NCBI RefSeq assembly: GCF_036088315.1
Contig: NZ_CP107996.1
Coordinates: forward strand, 2,562,501 to 2,626,500
Length of the DNA stretch: 64,000 nucleotides
Reading direction: 5' to 3'
Origin: Streptomyces sp. NBC_00344
GTDB taxonomy: Bacteria > Actinomycetota > Actinomycetes > Streptomycetales > Streptomycetaceae
The translations under genes were made by a program, and so were the position numbers. Below are positions 54,920-62,901 of this stretch, one piece after another. Each line of letters begins with the position of its first letter. Position 1 is the first letter of the stretch. The notes beneath the pieces are model-generated. The model was not told the DNA's origin, made no database searches, and saw only the letters and a program-made list of their open reading frames with translations.

Positions 54920-56791
54920 GTGAACGACCAGCAAACCCACGCCGGGTATGTCGGATACGACACTCACTCCAGCGGCAGTTATCCCACGGACAGTTACTCC
55001 ACGGAGACCTTCGCCACCGATCCGCTCTTCGGGGACCTTCCCGGCGGTCACGGAGCAGGGCACAGCGGACACTACGACACCACCCAGTGGGACACCGGAG
55101 CGCAGCAGACCGCCGGTTATGACGCGGCCTACCTCCCCCAAGGGGACACCCAGGGCCGCGGAGTCACCTATGAGACCAGCGGCCAGTGGACCATCCATCC
55201 GCAGGACAGCCCGCAGGGTCATCCCCAGGACGCGACCGCATTTCAACCGCAGGTGCAGGACTACGCCGCCCCTGACCAGGCATACGGCTACGCCACGCCC
55301 GGTCAGGCGACAACCGGCCAGGACGCGCCCGACTACCACACCACCGGCCAGTGGAATGTGAACTCCTGGAACGGCACTGGGCAGTTGGGGGCGGACGCCG
55401 ATGGCACCGCGCAGTGGACCGCTCAGGGTTACGGCCCGGAGCCCGGCCACGACAGCGTCCCCACCGACACCGGCACCGTCCACACCGGCGCCTTCCACAC
55501 GGACGTCTTCGACACCAGCACCTACGACTCGGGTACCTACGCCCCGGGCACCTACGACACCGGTGCCGTAGCGACAGATACCGATACCACCGGGACCTAC
55601 GCGACCGGGACATACGCGACCAGCTACGCGACGGGTACATTCGCGGCAGGCGCCTTTGCCGGCGACGCCTACGGCACCGGCAGTTATGACACCAGCGCCT
55701 GGGACGCGACCGCCTGGAACTCCGCCGGCGCGTCCGAGGCCGGGGCGCCGGTGCCCACCGACGCCGCCCGCGCCGAGGACCCGACGGGCCATGAGACCGG
55801 TCAGTTCACCGTCGTCGGCCTCCCGGACCCGACCGCCATCGCTGACGACTCCGCGGACGCGGGCAGCACGGGCGACGCGGACTCCTCGGACAACTCCGCC
55901 GAATTCGCAGGCCCGGAGACCGCGGACGGGATCCACGACGCCGACGACGCGACGGAGCCCACGCACTCCGCGGTGCCCGATGTGCTGGACGGCCCGCTGA
56001 CGCGTGTGGCGCGCGAGGCGCCGCACCGGGGCCGCTCCGCCTCCGGGAACCGGGGCCGCCGCCGCACCCCCGTGAAGCGCTCCGCGCTGCTGACCGTCGC
56101 CGTCCCCTCGGTGTGTGTGATGGGCGTGGCAGGTGTCGCCGCCGCGACCGTCGGCGGCCTCGGCGACAGCGACCGCGGCGACGCCACGACGACGCAAGCC
56201 GCAGCCGACCCCGCGTCCGTCAGGCAAGTAGCAGCGAACAGCAAGCTGGACACCCAACTGGCCAACCTCAGCCATGAGGCCGACGACTTCGCCGACCGCG
56301 CCAGCCGTACGCAGGAACGCATCGACCTCAAGCAGCGCCAGGCGGCCGCCAAGAAGAAAGCCGACGAGGCGGCCGCGCGCAAGGAAGCCGCCCGGCCCAA
56401 GTTCCTGCTGCCCGTGACGCAGAAGGGGCTCAGCGCCTACTTCGGCCAGGCGGGCGTCAACTGGATGTCGGTACATACCGGTATCGACTTCCCCGTCTCG
56501 TACGGGACTCCGGTGATGGCGGCCACCGACGGCACGGTCCGCACCCAGTGGAACAGCGCCTACGGCAACATGGCGATGGTGACCGCGCCGGACGGCACCG
56601 AGACCTGGTACTGCCACCTCAGCAGCACCAAAATCCGCTCGGGCACCGTCAAAGCCGGCGACGTCATCGCGTACTCCGGCAACTCGGGGAACTCCACCGG
56701 CCCGCACATGCACTTCGAGGTGCATCCGGCCGGCGGGGCGGCCGTTGACCCGCTGCCCTGGCTCCGCAGCCACGGCCTCAACCCCGAGTAA
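54920..56791 (+). CDS. M23-family peptidoglycan endopeptidase with long repetitive N-terminus
   Basis: Zinc endopeptidases of this family cut peptidoglycan cross-links. The catalytic domain is at the C-terminus: VHTGIDFPVSYGTPV (His, Asp) and STGPHMHFEVHPAGG (HxH). Before it lies a short coiled coil rich in Ala, Lys and Arg, then a helix at about 390-410 (SALLTVAVPSVCVMGVAGVA). The first 350 residues are low-complexity Gly/Thr/Tyr/Asp/Gln with repeated TGTY and TGQW units, apparently cytoplasmic. GTG 54920 is preferred to TTG 54917. Monofunctional, probably active at the cell surface. Confidence 0.9.
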   Translation: MNDQQTHAGYVGYDTHSSGSYPTDSYSTETFATDPLFGDLPGGHGAGHSGHYDTTQWDTGAQQTAGYDAAYLPQGDTQGRGVTYETSGQWTIHPQDSPQGHPQDATAFQPQVQDYAAPDQAYGYATPGQATTGQDAPDYHTTGQWNVNSWNGTGQLGADADGTAQWTAQGYGPEPGHDSVPTDTGTVHTGAFHTDVFDTSTYDSGTYAPGTYDTGAVATDTDTTGTYATGTYATSYATGTFAAGAFAGDAYGTGSYDTSAWDATAWNSAGASEAGAPVPTDAARAEDPTGHETGQFTVVGLPDPTAIADDSADAGSTGDADSSDNSAEFAGPETADGIHDADDATEPTHSAVPDVLDGPLTRVAREAPHRGRSASGNRGRRRTPVKRSALLTVAVPSVCVMGVAGVAAATVGGLGDSDRGDATTTQAAADPASVRQVAANSKLDTQLANLSHEADDFADRASRTQERIDLKQRQAAAKKKADEAAARKEAARPKFLLPVTQKGLSAYFGQAGVNWMSVHTGIDFPVSYGTPVMAATDGTVRTQWNSAYGNMAMVTAPDGTETWYCHLSSTKIRSGTVKAGDVIAYSGNSGNSTGPHMHFEVHPAGGAAVDPLPWLRSHGLNPE

Positions 56792-56887
56792 CTTCGGGCC
56801 ACCCCTCCGACCGGACCGACACCGCCATACCGGACCGGCGTTCGCAGCACCCGCCCGACACCGCGGCGTCAGCCCGGCACCGCGATA

Positions 56888-56915
56888 CCGGGCCGGTACC
56901 TCAGCACCGGCCCGG
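56888..56915. terminator. Bidirectional terminator between M23 and pcrA genes
   Basis: CCGGGCCGGT/ACCGGCCCGG 10-bp stem with an 8-base loop, 9 bp past the pcrA stop. Confidence 0.75.
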
Positions 56916-56923
56916 CGGCCCCG

Positions 56924-59398
56924 CTAGAGCTTCTCGACGGGTGCGTACCGCAGCAGCAGCTTCTTCGGGCGTTCGTCCCCGAAGTCCACCGTCACCTGGG
57001 CATCCGCGCCCGAACCGGTCACCTGCATCACGGTTCCCAGGCCGAACTGGTCGTGAGTGACCCGGTCCCCCACCTGAAGCGTGATCACCGGCTTGTCGCT
57101 GGTCCGTCGCGTCGCGAAGCCGGAGGCCCCACCGGAACCCGAGCGCGAACGCGACGACGAGAGCGACGAGGTGAGCGAGGAAGCGATCCCCGAAGTCGGC
57201 CCCGCCGGGGCCGCCATGGCACCGGTGCGCTTCCACTCCAGGTGCTGCGCGGGGATCTCCTCCAGGAATCGCGATGCCGGGTTGTACGAAGGCTGACCCC
57301 AGGCGCTGCGAAGCGTCGAGCGCGTCAGATACAGCCGCTCCCGGGCGCGGGTGATCCCCACGTAGGCCAGCCGCCGCTCCTCCTCGAGCTCCTTGACCTG
57401 CCCCAGCGCCCGCATGTGCGGGAAGACCCCGTCCTCCATGCCGGTCAGGAACACCACGGGGAATTCCAGGCCCTTCGCCGTGTGGAGGGTCATCAGCGTT
57501 ATGACCCCCGAGCCGTCCTCGTCCTCGTCCGGGATCTGGTCCGAATCGGCGACCAGGGCGACCTTCTCGAGGAATTCGGCCAGTGTTCCCGCGCCCTCTT
57601 CCTCAGCGCGCTCCTGCTCGAACTCCAGCGCCACGGCCGCGAGTTCCTGAAGGTTCTCGATCCGGGTCTCGTCCTGCGGGTCGGTGGAGGCCTGCAGCTC
57701 AGCGAGATAGCCCGTCCGTTCGAGGACAGCTTCGAGGACGACCGCGGGTCCGGCGCCGGACTCGACGACGGTACGCAGTTCCTCCATCAGGACGTTGAAG
57801 CGCCTGACGGCGTTCGACGAGCGGGCCGCCATGCCGTACGCCTCGTCGACGCGCCGCAGGGCCTGCGGGAAGCTGATCCGCTCGCGCTGGGAGAGCGCGT
57901 CGATCATGGCTTCGGCGCGGTCGCCGATGCCGCGCTTGGGCACGTTCAGGATGCGTCGCAGCGGGACGGTGTCCTCGGGATTGGCCAGGACGCGCAGATA
58001 GGCCAGCACGTCGCGGACCTCCTTGCGCTCGTAGAACCTGACCCCGCCGACCACCTTGTACGGCAGCCCGACCCGGATGAAGATCTCCTCGAAGACACGC
58101 GACTGGGCGTTCGTACGGTAGAAGACGGCTACCTCGCCGGCTTTCGCGTCGCCGGAGTCGGTCAGCCGGTCGATCTCGTCGGCGACGAACTGCGCCTCGT
58201 CGTGCTCGGTGTCCGCGACATAGCCGGTGATCTTCGCGCCCTCGCCCGCCTCCGTCCAGAGGTTCTTGGCGCGGCGGTTCTCGTTGCGTTCGATCACCGC
58301 GTTGGCCGCGGAGAGGATCGTCTGTGTGGAGCGGTAGTTCTGCTCGAGCAGGATCGTGGTCGCGTCCGGGTAGTCCTCCTCGAACTGGAGGATGTTGCGG
58401 ATGGTCGCGCCACGGAAGGCATAGATCGACTGGTCCGCGTCACCCACCACACAGAGCTCGCCGGGCGCCCTGCCCTCTCCCGAGGGGCCCACCAGTTCAC
58501 GGACGAGCGTGTACTGCGCGTGGTTGGTGTCCTGGTACTCGTCGACCAGGACGTGCCGGAAGCGCATCCGGTAGTGCTCGGCGACGTCCGGGAACGCCTG
58601 GAGCAGATGCACCGTGGTCATGATGATGTCGTCGAAGTCCAGGGCGTTGGCCTCGCGCAGCCGCGCCTGGTACAGCGCGTAGGCCTCGGCGAGCGTCTTC
58701 TCGAATCCGTCGACGGCCTGCCCCGCGAAGGCCTCCTCGTCGATCAGCTCGTTCTTCAGGTTCGAGATCTTGGCGCTGAAGGACTTCGGCGGGAAGCGCT
58801 TCGGGTCGAGATCCAGATCGCGGCAGACCAGCGCCATCAGCCGCTTGGAGTCGGCCGCGTCGTAGATCGAGAACGACGAGGTGAAACCGAGCTTCTTGGA
58901 CTCGCGGCGCAGGATCCGTACGCAGGCGCTGTGGAAGGTCATGACCCACATGGCCTGGGCGCGCGGGCCGACCAGCTCGGCCACCCGCTCCTTCATCTCG
59001 CCCGCGGCCTTGTTGGTGAAGGTGATCGCGAGGATCTGTCCCGGGTGCACCCCGCGGGAGCCCAGCAGATGACCGATCCGGTGGGTGAGCACCCGCGTCT
59101 TGCCGGAACCGGCGCCTGCGACGATGAGCAGCGGGGAACCGGAGTGCACGACGGCGGCGCGCTGCTCGGTGTTCAGCCCGTCCAGCAGTGCGGCGGGGTC
59201 CACGGCGGGGCGCGGGGCGCCGTCGCGGTAGTACGCCTCGCGCTGCGGCGGGGGCCCGTCGAATACGCCGCCGAAGAGGTCGTGGGGGACCTCTTCCGAG
59301 GCGCCCGCTCCGCCGGCGGAGTCCTCGGTGGGCGGCGGGGGCTCTTCCTCCGAAGGCTGGAGGTTCGCCAGGAAACTGTCGTCAAAGAGGCTGCTCAT
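56924..59398 (-). CDS. pcrA: ATP-dependent DNA helicase UvrD/PcrA
   Basis: A superfamily 1A helicase for nucleotide-excision and mismatch-like repair and removal of RecA or RNA polymerase. All motifs are present: Walker A VAGAGSGKTRVLTHR, motif II VDEYQDTNHAQY, AFRGATIRNILQFE, LEQNYRSTQ, TAKGLEFPVVFLTG and LAYVGITRARERLYL. 824 aa, the size of actinobacterial UvrD1/PcrA, with an acidic Pro-rich head of 60 residues. The C-terminal TLQVGDRVTHDQFGLGTVMQ is the Tudor-like RNA-polymerase-binding domain. A near-match to the DNA-damage promoter lies just upstream. Confidence 0.96.
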   Translation of the reverse strand: MSSLFDDSFLANLQPSEEEPPPPTEDSAGGAGASEEVPHDLFGGVFDGPPPQREAYYRDGAPRPAVDPAALLDGLNTEQRAAVVHSGSPLLIVAGAGSGKTRVLTHRIGHLLGSRGVHPGQILAITFTNKAAGEMKERVAELVGPRAQAMWVMTFHSACVRILRRESKKLGFTSSFSIYDAADSKRLMALVCRDLDLDPKRFPPKSFSAKISNLKNELIDEEAFAGQAVDGFEKTLAEAYALYQARLREANALDFDDIIMTTVHLLQAFPDVAEHYRMRFRHVLVDEYQDTNHAQYTLVRELVGPSGEGRAPGELCVVGDADQSIYAFRGATIRNILQFEEDYPDATTILLEQNYRSTQTILSAANAVIERNENRRAKNLWTEAGEGAKITGYVADTEHDEAQFVADEIDRLTDSGDAKAGEVAVFYRTNAQSRVFEEIFIRVGLPYKVVGGVRFYERKEVRDVLAYLRVLANPEDTVPLRRILNVPKRGIGDRAEAMIDALSQRERISFPQALRRVDEAYGMAARSSNAVRRFNVLMEELRTVVESGAGPAVVLEAVLERTGYLAELQASTDPQDETRIENLQELAAVALEFEQERAEEEGAGTLAEFLEKVALVADSDQIPDEDEDGSGVITLMTLHTAKGLEFPVVFLTGMEDGVFPHMRALGQVKELEEERRLAYVGITRARERLYLTRSTLRSAWGQPSYNPASRFLEEIPAQHLEWKRTGAMAAPAGPTSGIASSLTSSLSSSRSRSGSGGASGFATRRTSDKPVITLQVGDRVTHDQFGLGTVMQVTGSGADAQVTVDFGDERPKKLLLRYAPVEKL

Positions 59399-59407
59399 CG
59401 TCTACCG

Positions 59408-59430
59408 AGTCTAGGCCGAGCCAGTGACAG
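59408..59430 (-). promoter_or_regulatory. Degenerate PafBC-type promoter of pcrA
   Basis: On the minus strand CTGTCACTG (59430-59422), 8 bp, TAGACT (59413-59408). Compared with TTGTCRGTG-N8-TANNNT, two of nine -35 bases differ and the spacing and -10 fit. The -10 ends 9 bases before the start codon at 59398, close to leaderless. Confidence 0.45.
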
Positions 59431-59548
59431 TCCGGAGCCTTACGGCCTCCTGGGCCGGGCGGGGCCGGACGGGACCGCCGGTGGGCGCCCCGGGCCAGGG
59501 GTCGCGGAGAAGGTCACGAAAATGTATCGGGCATATCGAACATCAGGC

Positions 59549-59578
59549 TTCCCAGCTGTGACAGGAGTTGGCTATCTT
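59549..59578 (+). promoter_or_regulatory. Promoter ahead of the c-di-AMP riboswitch
   Basis: TTCCCA (59549-59554) and TATCTT (59573-59578) with an 18-bp spacer. Transcription would begin near 59585, giving a leader of about 290 nt that holds the riboswitch. Confidence 0.5.
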
Positions 59579-59669
59579 GCTCGCTCAGGGCCACCCGTAC
59601 ACCCGTCGGCGAACCACGCCGAAGCGGGCGGCCCGCGCCGAGTCCGCTCTGCCGTTCGCCGCGTCACGC

Positions 59670-59871
59670 ATGACCTGTGACATGTGCCGCACGGCAGAAG
59701 GAGCCGGGGACCCACAAGCACCACCGGGGTGAATCGGTCCGCACCACCCAGCGCCACCGCACCACCATGGACCGTAGGGCGGCCTTCCGAACGTGCCCGA
59801 ACCCTCTCCCAGAGCCTGAACGGCCTGGGCGGGGCCCCCACCGCTCACCCGGTAGGCGGTCCACGGAAGGA
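59670..59871 (+). ncRNA. Cyclic di-AMP (ydaO-yuaA) riboswitch upstream of NlpC/P60 gene
   Basis: The leader carries the landmarks of the ydaO motif in order: GGAGCCGGGGACCCAC (59700-59715), GGGGTGAATC (59726-59735), CGTAGGGCGG (59773-59782), CCGAACCC (59797-59804), a hairpin, CGCTCACCCGGTAGGCGG (59842-59859) and the closing GGAAGGA (59865-59871), which also forms the ribosome site. c-di-AMP riboswitches are known to control cell-wall hydrolase genes in streptomycetes and usually turn them off at high ligand. The 5-prime boundary is approximate. Confidence 0.88.
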
Positions 59872-59872
59872 A

Positions 59873-61036
59873 ATGCCTGTCTTGGCATCGCACCGAAAAC
59901 CGCGCAACCGTATACGCAGTACCGCCCCGGCCATCGGCATCACATCTGCCGCGCTCGCCTCTGTCTCGCTGCTCACCCAGAGTGCCGGTGCCGCACCGGC
60001 CCCCGCCACCAGGGCGAAGCCGAGCGTCGAAGAGGTGCAGAAGAAGGTGGACGACCTGTACCGCCAGGCCGGGTCGGCCACCGAGAAGTACGACAAGGCG
60101 AAAGAGGACACCGCGGCTCAGCGCAAGCGGATCGACGGCCTGCTCGACCAGGTGGCCGCACGCACGGAGAAGGTGAACGACGCCCGCCGTACGCTCGGCA
60201 GTTACGCGGCCGCACAGTACCGGGGCGGCGTGCTCTCCCCCACCGCCACGCTGCTGCTGGCCGACGACCCGCAGTCGTACTTCGACCAGAGTCATCTGAT
60301 GGACACGCTGGCCGGCCGTGAGGGCAAGGCCGTCGATGACTACCGGACGCAGCAGAAGGCGGCGGCGGAGAAGCGCGGCGAGGCGACGCGCGGGCTCGAG
60401 ACGCTGACCGGCACCCAGGCCGCGCTGAGGGCCAGCAAGGAGACGGTGCAGTCGAAGCTCACCGAGGCGCGCCGGCTGCTGTCCAGGCTGACGGCCGAGG
60501 AGAAGGCGCGGCTCGCGGCGCTGGAGTCGAAGAAGCGGGCCGAGGCCAAGGAGAAAGCCGAGAAGCTGGCCCGCGAGCAGGCGGCGGAGGCGAAGAAGCG
60601 GCAGGCCGCGGAGAAGGCGAAGGAGGGCAGCGGCTCGGCCTCCGGCGGCACCGGCACCGGCACATCCACCGACACCGGCACGTCCACCGGCAAGGCGGCG
60701 AAGGCCCTCGCCTTTGCCCGGGCCCAGGTCGGCAAGCCGTATGTGTGGGGCGCGACGGGCCCCGGTTCCTACGACTGCTCAGGTCTCACCCAGGCCGCCT
60801 GGAAGGCGGCAGGCGTGACTCTCCCCAGGACCACCTGGGACCAGGTCAAGGTCGGCACCAGGGTCGTGACCAAGGATCTGCGCCCCGGTGACCTGGTCTT
60901 CTTCTACGACGACATCAGCCATGTCGGCATGTACATCGGCAACGGCATGATGATCCACGCTCCCAAACCGGGTGCGTATGTGCGCGAGGAGTCGATCTAC
61001 TACATGCCGATCTACGGCAGCGTGCGCCCCGGCTAG
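59873..61036 (+). CDS. NlpC/P60-family peptidoglycan hydrolase (c-di-AMP-controlled)
   Basis: Secreted endopeptidase cutting stem peptides. The signal peptide ends near TQSAGAAPAPA. A coiled coil of about 200 residues follows (VEEVQKKVDDLYRQAGSATE), then a Lys/Ala-rich hinge and a Gly/Ser/Thr linker. The NlpC/P60 domain has Cys in GSYDCSGLTQAAWKAAG, His in ISHVGMYIGNG and a second His in MMIHAPKPG. ATG 59873 lies only 1 base past GGAAGGA; TTG 59882 (LASHRKPR) gives better spacing and may be the true start. It resembles RipA-like enzymes. Confidence 0.92.
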   Translation: MPVLASHRKPRNRIRSTAPAIGITSAALASVSLLTQSAGAAPAPATRAKPSVEEVQKKVDDLYRQAGSATEKYDKAKEDTAAQRKRIDGLLDQVAARTEKVNDARRTLGSYAAAQYRGGVLSPTATLLLADDPQSYFDQSHLMDTLAGREGKAVDDYRTQQKAAAEKRGEATRGLETLTGTQAALRASKETVQSKLTEARRLLSRLTAEEKARLAALESKKRAEAKEKAEKLAREQAAEAKKRQAAEKAKEGSGSASGGTGTGTSTDTGTSTGKAAKALAFARAQVGKPYVWGATGPGSYDCSGLTQAAWKAAGVTLPRTTWDQVKVGTRVVTKDLRPGDLVFFYDDISHVGMYIGNGMMIHAPKPGAYVREESIYYMPIYGSVRPG

Positions 61037-61061
61037 CCACTGCTGGAGTCCCCACGCCGAT

Positions 61062-61090
61062 GCGCCGGCGGTCACGACCACCGCCGGCGC
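61062..61090. terminator. Bidirectional terminator after the first NlpC/P60 gene
   Basis: GCGCCGGCGGT/ACCGCCGGCGC 11-bp stem with a 7-base loop, 25 bp past the stop, in the gap to the convergent small membrane gene. Confidence 0.75.
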
Positions 61091-61166
61091 CCCGGCGCCC
61101 CGGCGTGCGCATCGGCGGACGGCGCAGATGCGTTCAGGGCCGGCCCGGTGCAGCGCCCCGGGTGGG

Positions 61167-61520
61167 TCAGGTCCAGAGCAGCGCGATGAAGATGTTGACG
61201 ATGGTCAGACCGCCGACCACGCCGAAGAGACGCTTGTCGATCCTCTCGTCGTCACGCTTCACGTAGACGAGTCCGAGGATCACGATCAGTACCGCGAGCT
61301 TGATCCCGTACTTGACGGTGCTGATGGTGTACCCGTCGGCCTGGCTGAGACCGATCAGCGCCACCCCGGTGACCAGCATCGTCAGTGCGCCGTAGAGCAT
61401 CGGGGGCCCGAAGCGGGCCGTGTCCGAGCGCATCGCGCCCAGCTGCGTCAGAAAACCGCCGAGCAGCGCGGCGATGCCGATGATGTGCAGGCCCACGACG
61501 GCATTGATCAGTTCGTCCAT
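61167..61520 (-). CDS. Small four-helix membrane protein, function unknown
   Basis: 117 aa with four hydrophobic helices (about 5-26, 40-60, 67-85, 97-115): INAVVGLHIIGIAALLGGFL, MLYGALTMLVTGVALIGL, YGIKLAVLIVILGLVYVKR, LFGVVGGLTIVNIFIALLW. His12 in the first helix is the only conserved-looking charged membrane residue. Conserved between the two NlpC/P60 genes of streptomycetes as I remember it; no function is known. Confidence 0.82.
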   Translation of the reverse strand: MDELINAVVGLHIIGIAALLGGFLTQLGAMRSDTARFGPPMLYGALTMLVTGVALIGLSQADGYTISTVKYGIKLAVLIVILGLVYVKRDDERIDKRLFGVVGGLTIVNIFIALLWT

Positions 61521-61747
61521 GGGATTCGACCTTAGCGATCCCGGCCTCGGCTTCGGTCAGAGGGTTACGCAACCGATCGCCGCCCCGATAACGCATTGAT
61601 CCCCGGCGATCAGCCATCGACCAGATACGGCCACTACCTTTCATCACATCTCGTTCCCATAACCTCAGGTTTAGCGTTCTTGGTCAGGTGGCCGACTCCC
61701 CACCGCCGTCCGGAACCGGGCGGCCGTCGGTCATCACCGCCGAAAGA

Positions 61748-61788
61748 TCCGGCGGCGGCCCGCTCCCCCTGTGCGGGCCGCCGCCGGA
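61748..61788 (+). other. Strong hairpin in the leader of the second NlpC/P60 gene
   Basis: TCCGGCGGCGGCCCG pairs perfectly with CGGGCCGCCGCCGGA (15 bp, 11-base loop), 67 bp before GTG 61855. A smaller CCGCC/GGCGG hairpin follows. The 334-bp gap 61521-61854 holds no gene. The leader lacks the ydaO landmarks of its paralogue but ends with the same GGAAGGA. It could be an attenuator or an unrecognised regulatory RNA. Confidence 0.5.
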
Positions 61789-61854
61789 CACGTATCCGCC
61801 CCACGCCCCACAGGCGGGTACGGCAAGGACGTACGGAAGGACGTGGACGCCCTC

Positions 61855-62901
61855 GTGGCCGCTCACCGAAAACCCAGACAACGCCCGCTCACCGGCCCCG
61901 CGGCCCGGACAGCCGCCACCCTCGCTCTCGCCGGAGCCGCCTCGGCGACCGCCTTCGAAGGCGTCGGCCATGCCGAGCCCCAGCTCTCCCCGGCGCAGGT
62001 CAAGGCCAAGGTCGACCAGCTGTACCAGCAGGCGGAGACCGCCACCGAGAAGTACGACGGGACGAAGGAGAAGGCCAAGTCGACCGAGCGGTCGCTGCGG
62101 ACCCTGCGCGACGAGGCAGCCCGGAAGACCGAGCAGCTCAACACCGCCCGCTCCGCGCTCGGTTCGGCCGCCGCGGCGCAGTACCGCAACGGCGCGATCG
62201 ACCCTTCGCTCCAGGTGTTCCTGTCGTCCGGCCCCGAGCAGTACCTCGACCGCGCCGCCTATGTGGAACGCGCAGACGCCCGGCAGGCCGACAAGGTGAC
62301 CCGGGTGCGCAAGCAGCTCGGCAGGCTCGCCCAGCTGCGCGCGGAGGCCAACCGCGAAGTCGGCGATCTCCACGCCCAGCAGGCCGATCTCAAGAAGCAG
62401 AAGACCACCGTGCAGGAAAAGATCCGCACGGCGCAGGCCATGCTCTCCCGGCTGCCCGCACCGGAGCGCGCCCGCTACGACGCCCAGGACGCCGGAACGG
62501 CCGCGCCGCACGCCGACCGCTCCGCCGCCCGTGGCTCGGTGATCGCCCCCAACTCACGCGCCGCCGAGGCTGTCGCCTTCGCCTACAGCGCGCTCGGCAG
62601 GCCCTACGTCTGGGGTGCGACGGGCCCCGCGTCCTTCGACTGCTCCGGGCTGACCCAGGCCGCGTACCGCTCGGCGGGCCTCTCGCTCCCCCGGACCACC
62701 TACACCCAGATCAATTCCGGACAGCGGGTGGACCGTTCGGAGCTGGCCCCGGGCGATCTGGTGTTCTTCTTCTCCGGCATCAGCCATGTGGGCATCTACA
62801 TCGGCAACGGCGAGATGATCCACGCCCCGCACCCCGGTGCCCCGGTACGGATCGCGCCCATCGATCAGATGCCCTTCGCGGGCGCGGTCCGGCCCGCGTA
62901 G
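61855..62901 (+). CDS. NlpC/P60-family peptidoglycan hydrolase (second copy)
   Basis: 348-aa paralogue of the preceding hydrolase. Signal peptide (ARTAATLALAGAASATAFEG), a coiled coil of about 150 residues (VKAKVDQLYQQAETATEKYD), then the NlpC/P60 domain with Cys in ASFDCSGLTQAAYRSAG, His in ISHVGIYIGNG and His in EMIHAPHPG. GTG 61855 is preferred; GTG 61843 lies too close to GGAAGGA. The linker is shorter than in the first copy. The last 37 bp overlap the convergent esterase gene. Confidence 0.9.
   Translation: MAAHRKPRQRPLTGPAARTAATLALAGAASATAFEGVGHAEPQLSPAQVKAKVDQLYQQAETATEKYDGTKEKAKSTERSLRTLRDEAARKTEQLNTARSALGSAAAAQYRNGAIDPSLQVFLSSGPEQYLDRAAYVERADARQADKVTRVRKQLGRLAQLRAEANREVGDLHAQQADLKKQKTTVQEKIRTAQAMLSRLPAPERARYDAQDAGTAAPHADRSAARGSVIAPNSRAAEAVAFAYSALGRPYVWGATGPASFDCSGLTQAAYRSAGLSLPRTTYTQINSGQRVDRSELAPGDLVFFFSGISHVGIYIGNGEMIHAPHPGAPVRIAPIDQMPFAGAVRPA

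Noticed and set aside
57053..59680. An 875-codon plus-strand open frame opposite pcrA
   Set aside because: Runs antisense through the whole helicase gene; composition is that of a frame shadow in high-GC DNA.
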